DNA from: Campylobacterales bacterium
GTDB taxonomy: Bacteria; Campylobacterota; Campylobacteria; Campylobacterales; Hydrogenimonadaceae
DNA: 26,993 bases
Direction of reading: 5' to 3'
Assembly: GCA_027065635.1 (NCBI GenBank)
Contig: JAMONQ010000162.1
Span: 1 to 26,993, forward strand
The notes under the pieces were generated by a model. It was not told the DNA's origin, made no database searches, and saw only the letters and a list, made by a program, of their open reading frames with translations. Positions 1 to 7,043 of the stretch are shown here, piece after piece (positions within the stretch are counted from its first letter, which is position 1; each line of letters opens with the position of its first letter). Both the position numbers and the translations under genes were made by a program.

Positions 1-1532
1 TGTTCACCGGCGCGCGCTGCCTCTATAGCGGCGTTTAGTGCAAGCAGATTCGTTTGATCGGCTATCTCTTCTATAACTTGCAAAACCGTTTTTACATCCT
101 GTACACTGGTAAGCAGCATATTGAGGCGCTCTGCAAGCTCTTCCTCTCTATATGCGTTTTGTTGGATTTCATCTACCATACCGGTAATTTGCCTGTGTAC
201 TTCCTGGAGTGTCTGGTTAACCTTTTTTATATCTTTTCTTGTATCATTCGCATCTTCAATATTGCTTTCTAGGCTACTTTTTACATCAGAGCTGGTTTCT
301 GTGATTTCAGCGAGCATTTTTGCTTCACGCTCCATTATCTCTTCGAATTGTCGTCTAACCTCATTAAGGTTTTCCGAAATCATCTTGTTTTCCGAACCGC
401 TCTCCTTTGCCTCTTTGATAACTTCATGAACTATCTGTAAAAATCTGTTTATATAGTGACTGGCTACACCTATTTCATCGTGTGATTCGATCTTTAGCTG
501 CCTTGTTAGATCACCTTCTCCGCTACTAAGCTCTTTTGTTGTTGTTGTTAGCTGGCCTATCGGCTTTAAAATAGATCTGGCGAGAATAGGCATGACAATT
601 ATAACGATACCTATCACTGCAATAAGAATAGCCGTAAGCTGTATTTGCATCTGTTCTCTTATTTCATTTGCCTTGGCACTGAGACTAGTAGAGAGTTTTT
701 GAGTCAGATCTGTTATTCTACTGAGCTCCTTTATAATTTTTTCTCGCTCTTTATGAAGTCTTTTCAGGCTCTGGATATAACTTTTATACTCTTTTGAATA
801 TTTACTCAAAAGAGTCAATATGTTAGCCACAGTCTCTTTCTTTGCCGGATCTTTTCTGACTTTTCTTTTTAGATATGCGGTGTAGTTTATTAGTTCTTCA
901 GTCTCCAATGCTATCTCTTTTTCTCCTCGGTCACTTATAAGCAACTGCTCATTAGCTTCCTTTATGCGGAGGTTTTTCAGCATGTCGCGAAGATTGTTTG
1001 CTGCAGAAGCCATAACGACACTGTTTCGAATCTTTTTGATTTCTGCATTGTTCTGTACCAGTTCTACAGTTCTTGTGTCTATGCTCTGGCTTAGTTCCTG
1101 GATTATTTTGCCTACTTCGAATGAGATCTTTTCCAAGCTTGCTTTCGCCCTTTTTTTCTCATTTGTTATATTTTTAAACCTACCAAGTTTCTCTTGTAGC
1201 GACTGAGCAACAGATACTATTTCTTCGGATACCTTTTTCATGCTTTTGTCGTCTAGGTCTTTTACAAGATTTTTCCCAATATTCTCTATGGTAGAGATAT
1301 TATCCTTCACACTCTTCGTATTTCTTATCTCTTCATGCCATATGAGTCTATTGAGATCCTCCATACTGTTTCTTAGAGCATTATTGATCATTTCAGCCAG
1401 CTGCGCCTCTTTGTCGATGCTTTCCATATTTGAATTTTCATATTGGAAAATAGTGTAGAAAATCACCATAAGAAGGATGATGAAGGCAGTCAATCCGTAG
1501 ATTTTATTTTTAATGGTAATATGTTTAAACAT
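1..1532 (-). CDS. Methyl-accepting chemotaxis protein, 3' end cut by window
   Basis: Membrane chemoreceptor that would signal to CheA/CheW. The minus-strand frame is open from an ATG at 1530-1532 to the window edge (510 residues visible). Seen in order: short cytoplasmic start, membrane segment about residues 10-29, a large, mostly helical Lys/Glu-rich sensor region about 30-297, second membrane segment about 298-318, a HAMP region beginning ILKPIGQL with the usual GDL and DEIG motifs (about 319-370), then coiled-coil signalling domain ending in the hallmark tip QTNLLALNAAIEAARAGE (493-510). The second half of the signalling domain lies outside the window. AGGA sits about 12 bases before the ATG. 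The long helical sensor domain carries no Cache or PAS motif I recognise, so the ligand is unknown. The family is certain from the tip motif; the exact start is likely. Confidence 0.93.
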   Translation of the reverse strand, partial: MFKHITIKNKIYGLTAFIILLMVIFYTIFQYENSNMESIDKEAQLAEMINNALRNSMEDLNRLIWHEEIRNTKSVKDNISTIENIGKNLVKDLDDKSMKKVSEEIVSVAQSLQEKLGRFKNITNEKKRAKASLEKISFEVGKIIQELSQSIDTRTVELVQNNAEIKKIRNSVVMASAANNLRDMLKNLRIKEANEQLLISDRGEKEIALETEELINYTAYLKRKVRKDPAKKETVANILTLLSKYSKEYKSYIQSLKRLHKEREKIIKELSRITDLTQKLSTSLSAKANEIREQMQIQLTAILIAVIGIVIIVMPILARSILKPIGQLTTTTKELSSGEGDLTRQLKIESHDEIGVASHYINRFLQIVHEVIKEAKESGSENKMISENLNEVRRQFEEIMEREAKMLAEITETSSDVKSSLESNIEDANDTRKDIKKVNQTLQEVHRQITGMVDEIQQNAYREEELAERLNMLLTSVQDVKTVLQVIEEIADQTNLLALNAAIEAARAGE

Positions 1533-1558
1533 CTCAATCCGTTCCTGATTTTTTATTT

Positions 1559-1606
1559 CGGATCTTGCAGTGGCTCTAAAGAGTTAAAGAGTCGCTGCAA
1601 GATCCG
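1559..1606. repeat. 19-bp stem inverted repeat in the chemoreceptor leader
   Basis: Arms CGGATCTTGCAGTGGCTCT (1559-1577) and its partner at 1588-1606 pair over 19 bases with two G-U wobbles (plus-strand RNA), loop of 10 bases. The outer 12 pairs are perfect. There is no T-run after either arm, so it is not a textbook terminator; it lies between the copper-protein gene and the chemoreceptor gene, in the chemoreceptor's likely leader. Confidence 0.7.
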
Positions 1607-1611
1607 AACCG
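1596..1611 (-). promoter_or_regulatory. Weak sigma-54-like -24/-12 element upstream of the chemoreceptor
   Basis: On the minus strand CGGTTCGGATCTTGCA has GG and GC exactly ten bases apart and a perfect TTGCA -12 box, but the -24 box matches TGGCACG at only four of seven positions. It lies about 65 bases before the chemoreceptor ATG and overlaps the hairpin arm at 1588-1606, so the match may be incidental. Confidence 0.3.
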
Positions 1612-1628
1612 GCATACTTTATGCCGGT
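1608..1628 (-). terminator. Hairpin downstream of the copper-protein gene
   Basis: ACCGGCATA (1608-1616) and TATGCCGGT (1620-1628) form a perfect 9-bp stem with a 3-base loop, 18 bases after the stop of the amicyanin-like gene. It is well placed to end the peroxidase/copper-protein transcript, but no U-tract follows, so a role as terminator or 3'-end stabiliser is inferred. Confidence 0.45.
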
Positions 1629-1646
1629 CAAGTTTTAAAGATAGAG

Positions 1647-1961
1647 TCATTTTTGCACATCAATAGTCAGGTGCATATTTGGGTGTATAGCACACTCAAC
1701 CTCTACTTTACCAGGGTTTTTCATTACTACGACAACATCCTGACCCGGTTTTTGCATACCTATGTCAAATTCATCAGACTCACTGTCGCTGAATGCATTG
1801 TGGGCAAAACCGTCATCATTTTTGAAGATTATTCTATCGCCTACTTTGGCTTTGATATAGTTGGGATGGAAAGTTTTATCTTTCTGAACCACTATATGGT
1901 CGGCACTATACGATACTGTTGCCAATATCGAGGCGGCTAGAATGAATATGATTTTTTTCAT
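1647..1961 (-). CDS. Amicyanin/pseudoazurin-like periplasmic blue copper protein
   Basis: Type 1 copper protein of 104 residues, expected to carry single electrons in the periplasm. A signal peptide (about residues 1-19, ending SYSA) precedes a single cupredoxin domain. The copper ligands are visible: His54 in GFAHN, then Cys90, His93 and Met96 in CAIHPNM. The C-x2-H-x2-M spacing is that of amicyanin rather than of plastocyanin. The gene starts 14 bases after the dihaem peroxidase gene and must share its transcript, so the two products are likely redox partners: this protein would hand electrons to, or take them from, the dihaem enzyme. No methylamine dehydrogenase gene, the classic amicyanin partner, is visible. 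The family call is firm; the partner relationship is inferred. Confidence 0.88.
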   Translation of the reverse strand: MKKIIFILAASILATVSYSADHIVVQKDKTFHPNYIKAKVGDRIIFKNDDGFAHNAFSDSESDEFDIGMQKPGQDVVVVMKNPGKVEVECAIHPNMHLTIDVQK

Positions 1962-1975
1962 TTTGTTACTCCTTT

Positions 1976-2989
1976 TTATTGCGGGAATTTTGTTGGTATT
2001 TCAAGTTTCATCGGTTCGCCCTCAAGTGTAGCCAGGAAGTCAACAATTAGACGGATCTCTTCTTGAGTCAATCCTCTGTCTTCTATAAGAGGGGACAGAT
2101 TTTTACTGTTGGGAAATCGCCCACCGTTACCGCAAACTGCCGTTGCCTCTTCAAGAGTCTTGATAGATCCGTCATGGAAATATGGAGCTGTTTTGGTTAC
2201 ATCTCTTAGCGTCGGAGTTTTGAAAGCATGAAACCATGAAGCCCTTTTTTTAAGCTTATAACGACCGATATCACTGTCTCCAAGTCCAAGGTTATGAAAG
2301 CTTCCGTCGGTAAAGTTGAATCCGTCATGGCAGTTATTACACTTCCCTTTGCCTGTAAAAAGTGCAAAACCTTTTTTTGCATTTTCACTAATTGCATTCT
2401 CGTCACCTTTTATATATCTGTCAAAAGGTGCTTCTGTAGAAACAACTGTACGTTCGAAAGTTGCTATGGCTTTAGCTATAGTATCTTTTGTAATTCCTTC
2501 ACCGGGATAGGCCTTTTCGAAAAGCTCTTTGTACCCTTTTATTCCATTTAGGCGTTTGACCAGTTCATCAAGGTCCATATCCATCTCTACATCAGCCTGG
2601 ATTGGGCCCAGTGCCTGTTCTTCAAGCGATTTTGCTCTGCCATCCCAAAACTGGTGGCGTTGGTATGCAGTATTTATGATTGTAGGTGAGTTTCTTGGCC
2701 CTTGACGCCCCTCTATACCAATTGCTTTAGGCTGTCCGTCACTCCAACCCAGTTCAGGATTGTGACATGTGGCGCATGAGACAGTATTGTCACGTGAAAG
2801 GCGAGTGTCAAAATAGAGAAACTTGCCAAGCGTAATTCGTTCCGGAGTAATTTGGTTGTCTTTCGGTGCAGGGACATTTTCCGGCCTTAGCCATTTGTTC
2901 ATGTCTTCCTTTGCCACCGCTGACGTAGTTAGAATTGCAGCTACTACTCCTCCGGTCAAGATTGTGCCGAACCGGCTGAAATATTTCAT
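1976..2989 (-). CDS. Dihaem MauG / cytochrome c peroxidase-family protein
   Basis: Periplasmic dihaem c-type enzyme of 337 residues, a usual length for the family. Signal peptide about residues 1-26. Two haem-binding sites are seen: CATCH (72-76) and CNNCH (217-221). Other family marks are LSRDNTVSC before haem 1, FWDGR with Trp115, EEQALGP (123-129) and Glu135-Met136, which aligns with the catalytic Glu of bacterial peroxidases, plus KTPTLRDV and APYFHDGS near the second haem. In peroxidases a Met and in MauG a Tyr after this HDG-x-x-TLEE segment ligates the high-potential haem; here the aligned residue is Cys286 in AVCGNGG. Substrate could be hydrogen peroxide or a protein to be oxidised. 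AAGGAG lies 6 bases before the ATG. It is first in an operon with the copper-protein gene. Confidence 0.88.
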   Translation of the reverse strand: MKYFSRFGTILTGGVVAAILTTSAVAKEDMNKWLRPENVPAPKDNQITPERITLGKFLYFDTRLSRDNTVSCATCHNPELGWSDGQPKAIGIEGRQGPRNSPTIINTAYQRHQFWDGRAKSLEEQALGPIQADVEMDMDLDELVKRLNGIKGYKELFEKAYPGEGITKDTIAKAIATFERTVVSTEAPFDRYIKGDENAISENAKKGFALFTGKGKCNNCHDGFNFTDGSFHNLGLGDSDIGRYKLKKRASWFHAFKTPTLRDVTKTAPYFHDGSIKTLEEATAVCGNGGRFPNSKNLSPLIEDRGLTQEEIRLIVDFLATLEGEPMKLEIPTKFPQ

Positions 2990-3037
2990 ATTTGCTCCTT
3001 GATGGTTGTATGTTTTCCAAATGATTACATTCGAAAC

Positions 3038-3059
3038 AGTTCACAAAAATTTATGAACT
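3038..3059. promoter_or_regulatory. Near-perfect 22-bp palindrome between divergent peroxidase and porin genes
   Basis: AGTTCACAAA and TTTATGAACT flank a 2-base centre and are reverse complements except for one position. It lies 49 bases before the peroxidase ATG and 76 before the porin ATG, upstream of the porin -10 box. Such a site fits a dimeric regulator; the regulator is unknown and it does not match the Fnr-type TTGAT-N4-ATCAA or the Campylobacter NssR-type pattern. Confidence 0.45.
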
Positions 3060-3097
3060 TTCCTATTCTTCGAACGTATGATTAAGCATTGCGATGA

Positions 3098-3103
3098 TAA
3101 AAT
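3098..3103 (+). promoter_or_regulatory. -10 box of the porin gene
   Basis: TAAAAT in the context GATGATAAAATCG lies 31 bases before the porin ATG. No good -35 is seen, which is usual for vegetative promoters of this phylum. Confidence 0.45.
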
Positions 3104-3134
3104 CGTCCAAAAGAAAATCTAATAAAGGGGTGAC

Positions 3135-4493
3135 ATGAAAAAATATCTGACACTTTCTGTATGTGCAGCGATAGCGTGCGCAAGCGGGCTCTATGCCGAC
3201 GGGACTTTGGCCGATGCGGTGAAAAACGGTTCTGTAAGCGGTAACATAAAATACTACTATATTAACACTCATAAAGAGAAAGCCGACAATACGAGCTCGA
3301 CATCATTCGCAAACTCAATCGGAGGACAGCTCTCGTACAAGACCGGAAAGTGGATGGGACTTGACGCTACGGTTACATTTATGACTACGCAGCCTTTTTT
3401 GCTTCCAGACAACGTAGATACGTCGATAATAGGCCGCGATAACGCGATAATGGCGGGTGCAAGTGCTGGAGATCCGATCGGACAGGACGGCTTTTCGGTG
3501 CTTGGAGAGGCCTATCTTAGCTATAGCCGTGACAATTTCGACTTCTGGGGCGGACGAAAAGTGATCAAGACCCCTCTAATCAACGCAAAAGAGGTAAGAA
3601 TGCTCCCCTCAGCCGTAAAAGGGGCGCATGCCAGCTTGAAGCTTGAAGATGGATTCAGGGTAGGAGTCGCCTATCTCGACGCTTTCAAACAGAGAACTTC
3701 GAGTGAATTCGTAAATATAGTAAAACATGCCCTCGGTGCGGACACAAAGGCGATCACCGGAAGTGAAAGCGGTGTTGTGATTCCTCTTTGTCTCTCCTGG
3801 AAAGGCGGCAAACACGCCGTTCGAGTGGTCGACTACTATTCGCCGGACTTCATCAACTCGATCTACGCAGACTGGAACTACCGCCACAAACAGAGCGATG
3901 AGCTTGCTTACGCTTTCGCACTTCAGACGATTGTTCAAGATTCGGTAGGGGATGCCGACGACAATCTCGCCCAGGCCACTTCCGTCACAGGCGGAAAATC
4001 GATCAAGTCGCGTGCCGTCGCTGCGAAACTCAATGTCAGTTATAGCGGCAGCAACTTTACGCTCGCCTACTCCAATGTATTCAGCGACGATGCTTCGCAC
4101 GACTCTCTCGTGCTTCCCTGGGACGGTACGCCTCTTTATACGAACATGATTACCGCAAACAACCTTTTCCAGTCGAACTACGGCAAGGGCCTCGGAGCCG
4201 ACTCTGCATATATAGGCGGAACAAGCGGTATCAAGATAGCCTATGGACAGGATTTCGGAAAGTTCGGTTTCAGCGGCTACAGTATGACCCTAAGCTCCGC
4301 ATGGTTTGACAATGACAAGTTTGACAAGACTCAAAACGACCTGAATGCGGTTTTGGCGTACAAAAACGGCCCGGCATCCATCGCGCTCAAGGGAATCTGG
4401 GTAAGAAACAGCGCAACCGCCGAAGCAGACGGTACGGTATCACAGCTTCCGATACTGCATCAATACAGAATAATAGCCAATTACAAGTTCTGA
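3135..4493 (+). CDS. OprD-type outer-membrane porin
   Basis: A 452-residue beta-barrel channel protein expected in the outer membrane. Residues 1-21 are a signal peptide ending LYA|DG. The mature start (GTLADAVKNGSVSGNIKYYY) is the form I know from the OprD-like porins common in Campylobacterota. The rest alternates short hydrophobic strands with polar loops rich in Gly, Ser, Asp and Tyr, and the chain ends in NYKF, with the terminal Phe needed for barrel insertion. GGGG sits 6 bases before the ATG. The gene stands alone, divergent from the peroxidase operon. The solute carried cannot be told from sequence; small organic anions or amino acids are typical of the family. A porin is highly likely; the OprD assignment is likely. 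Confidence 0.82.
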   Translation: MKKYLTLSVCAAIACASGLYADGTLADAVKNGSVSGNIKYYYINTHKEKADNTSSTSFANSIGGQLSYKTGKWMGLDATVTFMTTQPFLLPDNVDTSIIGRDNAIMAGASAGDPIGQDGFSVLGEAYLSYSRDNFDFWGGRKVIKTPLINAKEVRMLPSAVKGAHASLKLEDGFRVGVAYLDAFKQRTSSEFVNIVKHALGADTKAITGSESGVVIPLCLSWKGGKHAVRVVDYYSPDFINSIYADWNYRHKQSDELAYAFALQTIVQDSVGDADDNLAQATSVTGGKSIKSRAVAAKLNVSYSGSNFTLAYSNVFSDDASHDSLVLPWDGTPLYTNMITANNLFQSNYGKGLGADSAYIGGTSGIKIAYGQDFGKFGFSGYSMTLSSAWFDNDKFDKTQNDLNAVLAYKNGPASIALKGIWVRNSATAEADGTVSQLPILHQYRIIANYKF

Positions 4494-4497
4494 TTTG

Positions 4498-4519
4498 GCC
4501 GCCCCTTTGTCGGGGAGGC
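4498..4519. terminator. Hairpin between convergent porin and acidic-protein genes
   Basis: GCCGCCCC and GGGGAGGC pair over eight bases with one G/A mismatch around a 6-base loop. It fills the 29-base gap between two convergent stop codons, so it may serve both; no strong T-run follows on either side. Confidence 0.4.
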
Positions 4520-4522
4520 TTC

Positions 4523-5224
4523 CTATATCGGCTCGACCGGGTCGTCGAATCCGTCGAGTCTCACTTTCTCTTCGAGCAGAATTCTCTGGAAAATCTTCCG
4601 GTGCCCCGGAAGCTCCTCTCTGACCACATACAGCTCTCCGTAAACCTGCCCGGTTCTTAGGATATGCTCCTCGAGCTCAAGTTTTTCATCGTTGTAGTCG
4701 GCCTCCTCCGGTAAAACCAGATCACATAGAAAGTCGTAGCAGCTCTCTCTCAAAATATCGTATTGGTCATGCGATTCACTACAGTCGAGGTATCCGAGCT
4801 TTATGTTGTGAGGCGAAAACGCTCCTTCAGATTCACCGTTGAAATCCCAGTACGCTTCGCCTGTTTCTGTACGTACGAAGAAGATATCCCCGACCTTTGC
4901 ACTCTCCAGAAGGGTCAGTTTTCTATCTACATCGATGTTTCGCAACGTTATATCGTCGAGCGATATCTCCCTCTCTTCGAGCCCGTCGACATCCAGTACC
5001 ATCCTGACGGTTTCAGGATCGATAGCGGTCAGTTTCATAGATGAATCGAGCAGATCAAGTTCACCGCTTTCGATATAGCCGTTTACGGTATCGAAGAGCT
5101 CCTTGATACTCTCTTCGTCGAAGTCGGCGTCCGGATCTATCTCGAGACCCTCCATTTCGAGTCTGTTTAGCCTGTAAAACCCGATCTTTTTCCCTTCGCC
5201 TTCTATATGTAGTCTAAAAGCCAT
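4523..5224 (-). CDS. Acidic hypothetical protein
   Basis: I do not recognise this 233-residue protein. It has no signal peptide, membrane segment or nucleotide-binding motif and is very rich in Asp and Glu (for example DPDADFDEESIKELFD near residues 31-46 and EEADYNDEKLELEEH near 177-191), so it should be a soluble, strongly acidic cytoplasmic protein. Short alternating patterns such as VRMVLDVDG and KVGDIFFVRTETGEAYWDF suggest a mixed alpha/beta fold. Three Cys (in LDCSES and ESCYDFLCD) are not arranged as a metal site. AAAGGAG lies 6 bases before the ATG and a TATAAT -10 box lies about 35 bases before it, so the gene is really expressed from its own promoter. Function unknown. Confidence 0.75.
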   Translation of the reverse strand: MAFRLHIEGEGKKIGFYRLNRLEMEGLEIDPDADFDEESIKELFDTVNGYIESGELDLLDSSMKLTAIDPETVRMVLDVDGLEEREISLDDITLRNIDVDRKLTLLESAKVGDIFFVRTETGEAYWDFNGESEGAFSPHNIKLGYLDCSESHDQYDILRESCYDFLCDLVLPEEADYNDEKLELEEHILRTGQVYGELYVVREELPGHRKIFQRILLEEKVRLDGFDDPVEPI

Positions 5225-5258
5225 TTCAGCTCCTTTCGATATGGATATCTCTATATCG

Positions 5259-5264
5259 ATTATA
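5259..5264 (-). promoter_or_regulatory. -10 box of the acidic-protein gene
   Basis: Perfect TATAAT on the minus strand, 34 bases before the ATG of the gene at 4523-5224. It sits beside an AT-rich dyad (CGATAT, then ATATCG ten bases on). No convincing -35. Confidence 0.5.
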
Positions 5265-5333
5265 TCGCACTTGTGAGTGAAGTTTTGTGACTTATGTCAT
5301 AGATAAAACGGTTGGGGCCGGTTGAGGAAGTTC

Positions 5334-5354
5334 TTTCCCGCATATAGCGGGAAA
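5334..5354 (-). terminator. Hairpin after ychF
   Basis: TTTCCCGC (5334-5341) and GCGGGAAA (5347-5354) form a perfect 8-bp stem around ATATA, 7 bases beyond the ychF stop. The U-rich part is within the stem, not after it, so termination strength is uncertain. Confidence 0.45.
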
Positions 5355-5361
5355 AAGAGGT

Positions 5362-6465
5362 TTAGACGTTGAATCTAAAGTGCATCACATCGCCGTCTTT
5401 AACGACGTAATCTTTGCCCTCGAGGCGCATTTTGCCCGCCTCTTTGGCACCCTGTTCGCCTCCGTAGGCGATAAAGTCTTCATACGCGATCACTTCGGCT
5501 CTGATGAACCCCTTTTCGAAATCGTTGTGTATGACTCCGGCGGCCTTTGGAGCTTTCCAGCCCCTGTGGATTGTCCAGGCGCGTACCTCTTTGACTCCTG
5601 CCGTGAAGTAGCTGATGAGTCCGAGGCGATCGAAGGCGGTACGGATAATCTTGTCGAGTCCGGACTCTTCTATACCGAGCTCCTCCAGAAATTCCGCGGC
5701 CTCTTCTTCTTCGAGCTGCACGAGCTCCTCTTCGATCTTGGCGCAGAGTTTTATGACGTCGGCTCCCACCTCTGCGGCATGTTTTTTTACCGCTTCGACA
5801 TATTCGTTATCTTCGAGGAGTCCGTCTTCGTCGACATTGGCACCGTAGATAACCGGCTTGTTCGATAGGAATCGAAGCTCCTTGTCGAGACGGACGAAAT
5901 CTTCATCCTCTCTTTTTTCGAATGTGCTGACAGGCTTTATCTCTTCGAGGTGCGCCATCAGCTCGCGGGCGATTTCGAGCTGCGCTCTGATCTTTTTGTC
6001 ACCGGTCTTGGCCTGACGGGAAAGACGGTCTATCTTCTTCTCCAGCTGCTGGATATCGGCAAATATCAACTCGCTTTCGATGATCTCTATATCTCTTAAC
6101 GGATCTATGCTTCCTTCCACATGGGTGATGTTGCCGTCATCGAAACAGCGCACCATATGCAGGATCATTTCCGTTTCGCGTATGTTGCTCAGAAACTGGT
6201 TGCCGAGACCTTCTCCCTTGCTTGCTCCCTTGACGAGACCGGCAATATCTACGAAATCGATCGTGCTGTGCTGGATGCGTTCCGGATTTACGATCCTGGC
6301 CAGCTCTTCGAGCCTGCTATCCGGTACCGGTACCACGGCCTTGTTCGGTTCGATGGTGCAGAACGGGTAGTTGGCCGACTCTGCGTTCTGCGCTTTTGTA
6401 AGCGCATTGAAAGTTGTAGACTTGCCGACATTGGGCAGACCTACGATTCCTACGGGAAGACCCAT
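5362..6465 (-). CDS. ychF: Ribosome-associated ATPase YchF
   Basis: Member of the Obg-related P-loop family (YchF/OLA1), which prefers ATP to GTP and binds ribosomes; linked to stress and redox responses. Length 367 is standard. Seen: P-loop GLPNVGKST (residues 9-17), switch II DIAGLVKGASKGEGLG with Asp72 region, the altered specificity motif NVDE (in YGANVDEDG) in place of the GTPase NKxD, a coiled-coil insertion about residues 130-170, and a C-terminal TGS-like ubiquitin-fold domain ending in the family signature AYEDFIAYGG ... GKDYVVKDGDVMHFRFNV. AAGGAG lies 8 bases before the ATG. Single-gene unit; TAAGAT on the minus strand at 6511-6516 could be its -10 box. Identification is secure. Confidence 0.97.
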   Translation of the reverse strand: MGLPVGIVGLPNVGKSTTFNALTKAQNAESANYPFCTIEPNKAVVPVPDSRLEELARIVNPERIQHSTIDFVDIAGLVKGASKGEGLGNQFLSNIRETEMILHMVRCFDDGNITHVEGSIDPLRDIEIIESELIFADIQQLEKKIDRLSRQAKTGDKKIRAQLEIARELMAHLEEIKPVSTFEKREDEDFVRLDKELRFLSNKPVIYGANVDEDGLLEDNEYVEAVKKHAAEVGADVIKLCAKIEEELVQLEEEEAAEFLEELGIEESGLDKIIRTAFDRLGLISYFTAGVKEVRAWTIHRGWKAPKAAGVIHNDFEKGFIRAEVIAYEDFIAYGGEQGAKEAGKMRLEGKDYVVKDGDVMHFRFNV

Positions 6466-6583
6466 ATCTGTGACTCCTTGAGTGGGTTTGGACTCTCTCG
6501 TGCGAGGGGTATCTTAGAGGTTTTTCGGTTTGTGGGAGTATATCAAAGATAGCGTCGTAAAATCAACACGCCACTACCTGTAG

Positions 6584-6589
6584 TATAAT
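6584..6589 (+). promoter_or_regulatory. -10 box of the DUF202 gene
   Basis: Perfect TATAAT on the plus strand, 45 bases before the ATG at 6634, in the 168-base gap divergent from ychF. GGAG precedes the start codon region; no clear -35. Confidence 0.5.
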
Positions 6590-6633
6590 CGCTCATATAC
6601 AGAGTTTTATCAAAGTCAAAGCGGAGCGACTCA

Positions 6634-7029
6634 ATGAAAAAAGAGCATAAACAAAAGATCGATCCAAAGAACCTGATGGCTGTGGAGCGGGCTACGACAT
6701 CGCTGATAGGCACCTCTATATCTCTAATCGTTCTGGGGTTTGTCGTAGAGAAGTTCGAACTCTTTTTGAACATCATCTCTTTGGAACTCGAGGGTAGAGC
6801 CGATCATAAGATGCCGCAACTCGAGCATATCGATTTCTACAACTATATGGGTATAGCCATAGTCGGCGCCGGTATAGTTCTGGCCCTTTTTACATACAGG
6901 TACTATACAAGGTGGATCGAGCACCTGGAGCGGGGAGAGTTGGATACCGACAAAAAAATATATTTTCTACTATCGCTCTTCGTGGCTCTTGTCGGCTTTT
7001 TGCTTCTTGCGAGTATGGTGATGCTTTAA
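6634..7029 (+). CDS. DUF202 (YidH-type) inner-membrane protein
   Basis: Small membrane protein of 131 residues. The start LMAVERATTSLIGTSISLIVLGF (about residues 15-37) carries the ER-T-LxW/I-type beginning of the DUF202/YidH family, followed by three predicted membrane helices: about 22-45, 69-88 and 105-128. A polar loop (50-65) separates helices 1 and 2 and a charged loop (IEHLERGELDTDKK) separates 2 and 3. The biochemical role of the family is not established. The gene has its own -10 box and stands alone, running towards the lipoprotein gene; the two stops are 14 bases apart. Confidence 0.75.
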   Translation: MKKEHKQKIDPKNLMAVERATTSLIGTSISLIVLGFVVEKFELFLNIISLELEGRADHKMPQLEHIDFYNYMGIAIVGAGIVLALFTYRYYTRWIEHLERGELDTDKKIYFLLSLFVALVGFLLLASMVML

Positions 7030-7043
7030 GCGGTTCGTTTGGA

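Noticed and set aside
1443..1940. 165-codon plus-strand ORF across the chemoreceptor leader
   Set aside because: Spans the start of the chemoreceptor, both hairpins and the copper-protein gene in antisense; no domain, no ribosome-binding site.
1976..2989. Classical CcpA-type cytochrome c peroxidase
   Set aside because: The distal Met expected for CcpA is replaced by Cys286 and the neighbour is a copper protein, so only the broader MauG/peroxidase family is claimed.
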